A DNA stretch of 64,000 nt, from the NCBI GenBank assembly GCA_964221845.1, contig CAXPZW010000026.1:1-64000 (forward strand), given 5' to 3'. The position numbers and the translations under genes are program-made. Origin of the DNA: CAXPZW01 sp964221845 (GTDB lineage: Bacteria; Bacteroidota; Bacteroidia; Flavobacteriales_D; Sanyastnellaceae). Positions within the stretch are counted from its first letter, which is position 1. Every line of letters starts with the position of its first letter. Positions 58,241 to 64,000 of the stretch are shown piece by piece. The notes beneath the pieces are model-generated. The model was given only the letters and a program-made list of their open reading frames with translations. It did not search any database and had not been told where the DNA came from.

Positions 58241-59550
58241 CCTTTATAGAACAGCCATTTCCAGAGTTCCTTGTAGGTGGCCTTTTTGCCGTACATCAGG
58301 ATGCCGGTGCGGTAAATGCGTCCGGCCAACCACACCACCGCCACAAAGGTCGCGGCCAGCAGTGCCATCGAGAGTCCCAGTTGCCAGTACGAGCCCTCCA
58401 GGCCAATGCCCATGCGCACCATCATCACAATGGGGCTGGTCAACGGCACAATCGAGAAGATGGTGCCCGCGCTGCCTTCGGGGTTGGCGATCATGGCAAT
58501 GGCAATGATGTAGGAAAAGATCAGCGGTACGGTCACCGGCAGCATGAATTGCTGGGTGTCGGTTTCGCTGTCTACGGCCGCACCAATGGCGGCGAAGATC
58601 GATCCGTACAGCAGGAATCCTCCCAGGAAGTAGAACACAAACGTGCCCAAGAACTGTCCCCAGGGAATGCTCAGGATGCCAGCCAAAATGGGGTATTGGT
58701 CCATCATGACGGCCATGTCAGCGGTGCCCGCAGGCAAGTTGCCGTCTGCCATGGCACCGGCCGAAACCTGATCGATCAAAATCCCTTGGGCAACGGCCAT
58801 GACGATGGAGCTCAAAATCACCCACATCAAAAACTGGGTGAGTCCCACCAGACCTATGCCCACAATCTTGCCCATCATCAACTGGAAGGGCTTGACCGAG
58901 CTCACCAGCACCTCCACAATGCGGTTGGTTTTCTCCTCGATCACCCCGCGCATCACTTGCACGCCGTAGATGAAGATGAACATGTAGATCAGCACCGCAA
59001 AGAAGATCCCCACCATGGCGCGAGCTCCCAAGTTGGAGTCGCTTTTAGTATCGTCTTCGATGTCAATCAAACGCACCGAGGCGCGCACCTTGACGGCTTG
59101 GTAGTCTTCGTAGGAGATGTCGTGCTCTTCCAAGCGGTTGCGTTCCAACACGCCCTCCACATCGTTGCGGATTTTGTCCTGCACGTTTTGCGAGGGATAG
59201 CCCTTGTAATACACGGCCACATCAGGGGTTTTCAGGGCCACCGGAGTCATCTCGAGCCACAAGGTGTACGGGCTGGAGGCAAAGGTGGAGTCCTGCATTT
59301 CGGACGCAAAACTGTAGCGCAACTGGTCGGAGTCTTGGAACAGGCGGCCTTGCTCACGGTAAGTTTCGGCCAGGCCGGTTTCGTCCACCACCACCACTTG
59401 GTGGAAGGTGGTGTCGTTGGTCACGGCCATCACCGCGCCAATGATCACCGCGGCAAACAGCACAGGCCCCAAAAAGGTCATGATGATGAACGAGCGCTTG
59501 CGCACCCGGCTCGAATACTCCCGTCCGATGATCAGTCCAATCTTACTCAT
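58237..59550 (-). CDS. ABC-2 type transporter permease (NatB-like)
   Basis: A protein of 437 residues. First membrane segment after a basic N-terminus (SFIIMTFLGPVLFAAVIIGAVM), a large extracytoplasmic loop (about 45-170), then five or more helices (AMVGIFFAVLIYMFIFIYGVQV, VGLTQFLMWVILSSIVMAVAQ, LGTFVFYFLGGFLLYGSIFAAIGAA, PLIFSYIIAIAMIAN). Paired with the ATPase (4-nt overlap) it forms an ABC exporter; NatAB moves sodium, but the substrate here is not shown. Confidence 0.9.
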   Translation of the reverse strand: MSKIGLIIGREYSSRVRKRSFIIMTFLGPVLFAAVIIGAVMAVTNDTTFHQVVVVDETGLAETYREQGRLFQDSDQLRYSFASEMQDSTFASSPYTLWLEMTPVALKTPDVAVYYKGYPSQNVQDKIRNDVEGVLERNRLEEHDISYEDYQAVKVRASVRLIDIEDDTKSDSNLGARAMVGIFFAVLIYMFIFIYGVQVMRGVIEEKTNRIVEVLVSSVKPFQLMMGKIVGIGLVGLTQFLMWVILSSIVMAVAQGILIDQVSAGAMADGNLPAGTADMAVMMDQYPILAGILSIPWGQFLGTFVFYFLGGFLLYGSIFAAIGAAVDSETDTQQFMLPVTVPLIFSYIIAIAMIANPEGSAGTIFSIVPLTSPIVMMVRMGIGLEGSYWQLGLSMALLAATFVAVVWLAGRIYRTGILMYGKKATYKELWKWLFYKG

Positions 59551-60506
59551 GACGCATCGGTTTGCGAGGCCGCGGCCTCAGGTTGAGAACTCTCTTGCAC
59601 CGCGCGGATGAAGATGTCGTTCATCGAAGGGATGATCTCTTGCACGCCGTGCACCTCCACCACTGGAAGGATGGTGTTGAGCAGGTCGTTCAAGCTGCGG
59701 CCATTGAGCAGGCGAACCACCACGTCGTGGTCGTGCTCTTCGCTGTCTTTTTCCACCAATTCAAAGTTGGTCCACAGCGCATTGGTGAAGGCCAGCATGT
59801 TGCCGGTGAACTGCAAGCTGTAGGTGGCGTTGCGGTATTGATCGCGCAGTTCCTGGACCCCGCCGGAGATCACCACGTTGCTCTGGTTGAGCAGGGCAAT
59901 GTCGTCGCAGAGTTCCTCCACACTGTTCATGTTGTGGGTGGACAGGATGATGGTGGCGCCTTCGTCCCGCAGGCGCAGGATTTCTCGGCGGATCAGTTCA
60001 ACGTTGATGGGGTCAAACCCGCTGAAGGGTTCGTCCAGGATCAGCAGTTTGGGTTCGTGGAGCACGGTGGTGATGAACTGCATCTTTTGGGCCATACCCT
60101 TGGAGAGTTCTTCCACCTTCTTGTTCCACCACCCTTCGATTTCGAACCGTTCGAACCAGGCCTTGAGCTTGGTTTTGGCCTCGCGCTTGGACATGCCTTT
60201 GAGGCGCGCCAAATACAGGCATTGTTCGCCCACCTTCATTTTCTTGTACAGGCCACGTTCTTCGGGCAAGTAGCCGATGTCGTGGACGTGCTCAGGGCGG
60301 AGCGACTCACCAAAGAACGACACGCTTCCGGTGTCGGGTCCGGTGATTTGGTTGATGATGCGGATCAGAGTGGTTTTCCCGGCGCCATTGGGGCCGAGCA
60401 GGCCAAAGATGCGTTGGGGTTCTACCGTAATGCTGACCTCATTCAGCGCGCGGTGTTCCCCGTAGATCTTGGTTACGTTCTGGGTGGTAAGTGCAGGTTT
60501 GGACAC
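59547..60506 (-). CDS. ABC transporter ATP-binding protein (NatA-like)
   Basis: A protein of 319 residues starting at GTG (60506). Walker A LLGPNGAGKTTLIRI, Q-loop GYLPEERGLYKKM, ABC signature ELSKGMAQKMQFI, Walker B KLLILDEPFSGFDPINVEL and switch His LSTHNM. A DUF4162-like C-terminal extension (QFTGNMLAFTNALW...) is typical of NatA-type subunits. The permease gene overlaps by 4 nt. Confidence 0.93.
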   Translation of the reverse strand: MSKPALTTQNVTKIYGEHRALNEVSITVEPQRIFGLLGPNGAGKTTLIRIINQITGPDTGSVSFFGESLRPEHVHDIGYLPEERGLYKKMKVGEQCLYLARLKGMSKREAKTKLKAWFERFEIEGWWNKKVEELSKGMAQKMQFITTVLHEPKLLILDEPFSGFDPINVELIRREILRLRDEGATIILSTHNMNSVEELCDDIALLNQSNVVISGGVQELRDQYRNATYSLQFTGNMLAFTNALWTNFELVEKDSEEHDHDVVVRLLNGRSLNDLLNTILPVVEVHGVQEIIPSMNDIFIRAVQESSQPEAAASQTDAS

Positions 60507-60536
60507 GTCGTGAAATTAACGGAAAACCCGCACCCT

Positions 60537-61664
60537 TTACGAGAACATTTCCTTGACCTTCTGGAAGAATCCTTTGTCCTTTTTCGTGGGCTTGGGAATG
60601 AAGCTCTCCGAGGTGCGCAGCTTTTCCAGCAGGGCCTTCTCATCGACGTTCAATTTCTGCGGGGTCCACACCGAAATGTTGACCAGCAAATCGCCGCTGC
60701 CGTAGCCTTCTACGCTGGGTAGGCCTTTGCCGCGAAGGCGCAAAATCTTGCCCGACTGGGTGCCCGGTTCGATTTTGATTTTTGCGCGCCCCTCCACCAG
60801 CGGAATCTCCGCTTCGCCGCCCAGGGCAGCATCGAGGAAGTTGATGTAGCACTCGTAGTGCAGGTTTTGCCCGTTGCGTTGGAGTTCTGCGTGCGGTTCT
60901 TCCTCGATCACCACCAGCAGGTCGCCGGGAATGCCACCAAACGGTCCGGCGTTGCCTTTGCCGCTCACGCGCAACTGCATGCCTTCTTCCACGCCTGCGG
61001 GGATGTCGATGCTCACCACTTCCTCTTCGCGCTTGAGTCCGTGCTCATCCGCGTCGCGGGGTTTGCTCTTGATCTGCTGGCCAGAGCCGTGGCAGGTGGG
61101 GCAGGTGGTGGTGGTGGCCATTTGGCCCAAGATGGTGTTGCTGACCCGCCGCACTTGCCCTTGGCCTTTGCAGGTAGAGCAGGTGTCGGTTTCCACGCCT
61201 TCGGCTTGTACGAGCTTGAAGACTTTGACCTTTTTGGTCACCCCAGCCGCGATTTCATCCAGGCTGAGTTTGACCTTGATGCGCAGGTTCGAGCCTTTGG
61301 TGCGTCGGCGTCCGCGACCACCGCCGCCGCCACCGAATCCACCAAATCCTCCGCCGCCAAACGCACCGCCAAAGATGTCGCCGAACTGGCTGAAGATGTC
61401 GTCCATGTTCATGCCACCGCCGGCGCCGCCGAAGCCGCCTTTCATGCCGTCGTGACCGAACTGGTCGTAGCGCGCGCGTTTGTCGCCGTCGCTGAGTACC
61501 TCGTACGCTTCGGCGGCCTCCTTGAATTTGGCTTCGGCCTCGGTGTTGTCGGGGTTTTTATCGGGGTGGTACTTGAGCGCGAGTTTGCGGTACGCCTTCT
61601 TGATTTCAGAAGCGTCCGCACCTCGGGCGATGCCCAGTACCTCGTAGTAATCGCGTTTTGCCAT
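60537..61664 (-). CDS. dnaJ: Chaperone protein DnaJ with reduced zinc finger
   Basis: A protein of 375 residues. J-domain (KRDYYEVLGIARGADASEIKKAYRKLALKYHPDKNP), Gly/Phe-rich linker (GGFGGAGGGMNMDDIFSQFGDIFG), a zinc-finger region with only two CxxCxGxG motifs (CSTCKGQG and CPTCHGSG; E. coli DnaJ has four) and substrate domains (IDIPAGVEEGMQLRVSGKGNAG). It stimulates DnaK ATPase in protein folding. grpE lies 7 nt upstream; no dnaK in view. Two-motif DnaJ is usual in Flavobacteria-like lineages. Confidence 0.96.
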   Translation of the reverse strand: MAKRDYYEVLGIARGADASEIKKAYRKLALKYHPDKNPDNTEAEAKFKEAAEAYEVLSDGDKRARYDQFGHDGMKGGFGGAGGGMNMDDIFSQFGDIFGGAFGGGGFGGFGGGGGGRGRRRTKGSNLRIKVKLSLDEIAAGVTKKVKVFKLVQAEGVETDTCSTCKGQGQVRRVSNTILGQMATTTTCPTCHGSGQQIKSKPRDADEHGLKREEEVVSIDIPAGVEEGMQLRVSGKGNAGPFGGIPGDLLVVIEEEPHAELQRNGQNLHYECYINFLDAALGGEAEIPLVEGRAKIKIEPGTQSGKILRLRGKGLPSVEGYGSGDLLVNISVWTPQKLNVDEKALLEKLRTSESFIPKPTKKDKGFFQKVKEMFS

Positions 61665-61671
61665 GCTGTGC

Positions 61672-62238
61672 TTATTGGCCCACGACCACCTTCGCGTAGC
61701 GCAGGATGCGGTCGTTGAGCAGGTACCCCTTTTCGATCACATCCACCACTTTGCCTTTTTGATCTTCGGTGGGTGCAGGGATTTGGGTGAGGGCTTCGTG
61801 TTCGTCCACGTCAAACGGTTTGCCGAGGCTGTCCATGGGGGTCAGGCCCTTTTGCTGGAGCAGGTTCAGCATCTTTTGTTGGATGAGGACAAAGCCTTCT
61901 TTCACCGCGTCGATGTCCTGGTTGTCGGCGTTGGCCGCAATGGCGCGGTCAAAATCATCCACCACAGGGAGCAGGTCTTTGATGACTCCTGCGCCGGCGT
62001 TGGCAATCAGGTCGGCTTTCTCTTTGTGCGAGCGCTTGCGGAAGTTGTCGAACTCGGCGTGCAAGCGCAGGTATTTGTCTTTCCAAACGGCCAACTCCTG
62101 CTCGGCAGAAGGGGCTTCCTCCTGTGCAGGGGCTTCTGCGGTGGACTCCGCTTCGGGAGCGGTTTGGTCTTGGGTATTCTCGTCGTGCTCAGCAGCAGCG
62201 GCTTCGGCTGCTTGCTCGCGGTTTTCTTCCTTGTTCAT
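61672..62238 (-). CDS. grpE: Nucleotide exchange factor GrpE
   Basis: A protein of 188 residues. Acidic, low-complexity N-terminus (NREQAAEAAAAEHDENTQDQTAPEAEST), then coiled coil and the GrpE beta domain: YLRLHAEFDNFRKRSHKEKADL, LLPVVDDFDRAIAA, EGFVLIQQKMLNLLQQKGLTPMD, VIEKGYLLNDRILRYAKVVVGQ. Releases ADP from DnaK. First gene of the grpE-dnaJ operon; a weak TGCCTTTG box lies at 62270-62277 on the minus strand. Confidence 0.96.
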   Translation of the reverse strand: MNKEENREQAAEAAAAEHDENTQDQTAPEAESTAEAPAQEEAPSAEQELAVWKDKYLRLHAEFDNFRKRSHKEKADLIANAGAGVIKDLLPVVDDFDRAIAANADNQDIDAVKEGFVLIQQKMLNLLQQKGLTPMDSLGKPFDVDEHEALTQIPAPTEDQKGKVVDVIEKGYLLNDRILRYAKVVVGQ

Positions 62239-62309
62239 GTTGTCGCAATGGCGTTCGGATGGGGCAGGTCAAAGGCAGTGCCACGCGGGCAGACTCGCCA
62301 AAATGTCAG

Positions 62310-62351
62310 AAAAAAAGAATCCCGCGACCGATTTGTCATTCAGTCGCGGGA
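62310..62351 (-). terminator. Terminator of the TlpA-like gene
   Basis: Minus strand reads TCCCGCGAC, a 14-nt loop and GTCGCGGGA (62320-62351), then a run of T (As at 62310-62316 on the plus strand). Confidence 0.85.
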
Positions 62352-62379
62352 GGCTAGGGGTCAATTTTGTCAGTCTGGC

Positions 62380-62952
62380 TTACAGGCTCTTGACGTGTTT
62401 GTCAATCGCTTGGTGCAAGCCAATGCCGCGGATGCTTCCGCCTTTGGCCACAATCACACCGTTTTCGTCGAGCAGCAGACCCATAGGGATCGAACGCACG
62501 CCATAGAGACGGGCCGCAGCGTTGTCCCACTTCTTCAGGTCGCTCACGTGCCACTTCCAGGTGAGTTGGTCTTGATCAATGGCTTTTTTCCAGCTCTCGG
62601 TGTTGCCGTCGAGACTCACGCTGAATACTTCAAAGCCTTTGGCTGTCTTGAACTTGGCCTTCTTGTACTTCTTGTAAGCGTTCACCACGTTGGGATTTTC
62701 ACGGCGGCAAGGACCGCACCACGACGCCCAAAAGTCGATCAGCACAATGGACCCTTGGAGGTCACTCAGCTTGAGGGTTTTGCCCGACGGATCGGCCATT
62801 TCAATTTCAGGGGCTTTGTCACCAACGTTGGTGCCAACGACAACAGGAGCGTCGTACGCCATTTTCGCTTTGGCAGGGCCTTGGTCGAGGGTGAAGTTGA
62901 GGGTCACCAGCGCTGCAGCTGCAGCGAGGAGGGTAATCTTGATCGTCTTCAT
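62380..62952 (-). CDS. TlpA/ResA-like exported thiol-disulfide oxidoreductase
   Basis: A protein of 190 residues. Export signal (MKTIKITLLAAAAALVTLNFTL), then a redoxin/TlpA domain: VGDKAPEIEMADPSGKTLKLSDL, IVLIDFWASWCGPCRRENPNVV (active site CGPC), FSVSLDGNTESWKKAI and IPMGLLLDENGVIVAKG (cis-Pro). It probably reduces or isomerises disulfides in the periplasm, possibly for cytochrome c maturation. It has its own terminator. Confidence 0.93.
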   Translation of the reverse strand: MKTIKITLLAAAAALVTLNFTLDQGPAKAKMAYDAPVVVGTNVGDKAPEIEMADPSGKTLKLSDLQGSIVLIDFWASWCGPCRRENPNVVNAYKKYKKAKFKTAKGFEVFSVSLDGNTESWKKAIDQDQLTWKWHVSDLKKWDNAAARLYGVRSIPMGLLLDENGVIVAKGGSIRGIGLHQAIDKHVKSL

Positions 62953-63115
62953 GGGACTGGAACTATCAGTTTCGGGGTGTCAAATGGCAGCGCTTGGCTA
63001 CCAACACGTAAAGAAAGGGAAGAAGCACCATTCCCCTGAGGGTCTTAAGTAAACCTTAACACCAGATGGAGGAGAATCGCGCAGCGCGCCCAAGCTACAT
63101 CATGCCAAACGCAGC

Positions 63116-63136
63116 CTTGCACTAAAAACTTGCACT
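63116..63136. repeat. Intergenic repeat element C (two CTTGCACT units)
   Basis: CTTGCACT at 63116-63123 and 63129-63136, 13 nt apart, just after the murA stop. Same unit and spacing as the right half of element A; no left half is visible in 62953-63115. Confidence 0.5.
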
Positions 63137-63143
63137 ATACCTA

Positions 63144-64000
63144 TCAGCCTTCAACACGTTCGATGTCTGCGCCGAGAGCTCGGAGGCGATCATCAATGTA
63201 TTGGTATCCGCGGTCGATTTGGCCGATGTTGTGGATGGTGCTTTTGCCTTGGGCGCTGAGGGCCGCGATCAGCAGTGATACCCCTGCGCGGATGTCAGGC
63301 GAGGTCATGGTGACGCCTCTGAGGCTGGCTTTGCGGTCCAGGCCAATAACGGTGGCGCGGTGTGGATCGCAGAGGATGATCTGCGCGCCCATGTCAATGA
63401 GTTTGTCCACGAAGAACAGGCGGCTCTCAAACATTTTTTGGTGGATGAGGACGCTGCCACGTGCTTGGGTGGCGGTTACCAAGGCGATCGAGATCAAATC
63501 AGGCGTGAAACCCGGCCAAGGGGCATCGCTGATGGTCATGATCGAGCCGTCGATGAAGCTTTCGATTTCGTAGTGGTCCTGAGCAGGAATGTGGAGGTCG
63601 TCGCCCCGCAGCTCCATTTTGATGCCCATGCGGCGGAAAATGGTGGGGATGATGCCCAGGTCGGGGTAAGATACGTCCTTGATGGTGATGTCGCTTTTGG
63701 TCATGGCGGCCATGCCGATGAACGAACCAATTTCAATCATGTCCGGCAAGCAGCGGTGCTCGGTGCCGCCCAGGGTTTCCACCCCTTCGATGGTAAGCAT
63801 GTTGGAGCCGATACCGGTGATCTTGCCGCCCATGCGGTTGATCATCTTGCAGAGTTGCTGCAGGTAAGGCTCGCAGGCAGCGTTGTAAATCGTGGTGGTG
63901 CCTTCGGCGAGTGCTGCGGCCATGACCACGTTGGCAGTACCGGTCACCGAGGCCTCGTCCAAGTGGATGTAGGTGGCCTTGAGTCCGTTTGGCGCTTCCG
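63144..64000 (-). CDS. murA: UDP-N-acetylglucosamine 1-carboxyvinyltransferase, N-terminus beyond the window
   Basis: About 285 C-terminal residues are visible; the frame stays open to the window end (reading EAPNGLKATYIHLDEASVTGTANVVM), so the N-terminus with the active-site loop cysteine is missing. Matching MurA: LAEGTTTIYNAACEPYLQQL, GSNMLTIEGVETLGG, LPDMIEIGSFIG, IAALSAQGKSTIHNIGQIDRGYQYIDDRLRALGADIERV. MurA transfers enolpyruvate from PEP to UDP-GlcNAc, the first committed step of peptidoglycan synthesis. Confidence 0.96.
   Translation of the reverse strand, partial: EAPNGLKATYIHLDEASVTGTANVVMAAALAEGTTTIYNAACEPYLQQLCKMINRMGGKITGIGSNMLTIEGVETLGGTEHRCLPDMIEIGSFIGMAAMTKSDITIKDVSYPDLGIIPTIFRRMGIKMELRGDDLHIPAQDHYEIESFIDGSIMTISDAPWPGFTPDLISIALVTATQARGSVLIHQKMFESRLFFVDKLIDMGAQIILCDPHRATVIGLDRKASLRGVTMTSPDIRAGVSLLIAALSAQGKSTIHNIGQIDRGYQYIDDRLRALGADIERVEG

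Noticed and set aside
58381..59586. 401-codon His-rich open frame on the plus strand
   Set aside because: Antisense to the ABC permease; the His-rich sequence is the mirror of frequent Val/Met codons on the other strand.
59562..60722. 386-codon open frame on the plus strand
   Set aside because: Antisense to the NatA-like ATPase and into dnaJ; a shadow of codon bias.
61663..63039. 458-codon open frame on the plus strand
   Set aside because: Runs antisense across grpE, a terminator and the TlpA-like gene, which are all well supported.

Overview
The window is chromosomal DNA from a GC-rich member of the Bacteroidota, most likely Flavobacteriales-like. Supporting signs are a TonB-dependent receptor with an N-terminal carboxypeptidase-regulatory-like domain, secreted proteins with type IX secretion (T9SS) C-terminal domains of both type A and type B, a BatA-type protein, a DUF3467 protein, a DnaJ with only two zinc-finger motifs, and promoters with the Bacteroidota -7 box TAnnTTTG. 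I see no phage, transposase, integrase or CRISPR array. Genes are densely packed: same-strand neighbours often overlap by 1 or 4 nt, and several convergent pairs end with touching or overlapping stop codons.

Layout. 1-9.6 kb (minus strand): a partial secreted protein, its upstream TonB receptor, two small exported proteins and a DUF255 thioredoxin-fold protein. 9.8-15.0 kb: glyA, then a SiaB/SiaC-like kinase and regulator pair facing a TPR/SpoIIE phosphatase tail to tail, which together look like a complete partner-switching circuit. 15.1-20.9 kb (plus): rpsT, radC, wecB-like epimerase, deacetylase-like protein, upp, a membrane protein, a YjjG-type nucleotidase and a DUF3467 protein. 20.9-26.9 kb: a dihydroorotase homologue lacking its metal-binding histidines, a BatA-type protein, a TIGR02757 protein, a CpsB-like phosphatase and rfbB. 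27.0-29.6 kb: a large T9SS type B secreted protein. 29.9-35.3 kb (minus): a five-gene nucleotide-sugar operon for UDP-glucuronate, UDP-xylose and an acetylated amino-uronate. 35.4-37.7 kb: an outer-membrane protein, waaA, tRNA-Gly and tRNA-Leu. 37.8-39.8 kb: a two-component system. 40.2-46.2 kb (plus): ACP phosphodiesterase, secreted protein, MltF-like lytic transglycosylase, lipoprotein, esterase and a secreted peptidylarginine-deiminase-like enzyme. 46.5-52.7 kb: Bax-inhibitor-1 protein, folE, a PTPS/QueD enzyme, hldD, MerR regulator, NlpC/P60, CapA and M23 proteins. 52.9-64 kb: alaS, DUF5684 protein, a sigma-54 activator without a DNA-binding domain, Ppx/GppA, an ABC exporter, dnaJ, grpE, a TlpA-like protein and partial murA.

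Much of the window serves the cell envelope: LPS core (waaA, hldD), peptidoglycan synthesis and remodelling (murA, MltF, NlpC/P60, M23), surface polysaccharide sugars and T9SS cargo. The observations most worth following up are the SiaABC-like island with an internally duplicated SiaB, the PPAD-like exported deiminase with every catalytic residue in place, an intergenic repeat family built on a 13-nt CTTGCACT unit around palindromes, and a set of genes whose start codon sits only 4-6 nt after the -7 box, implying leaderless mRNAs.
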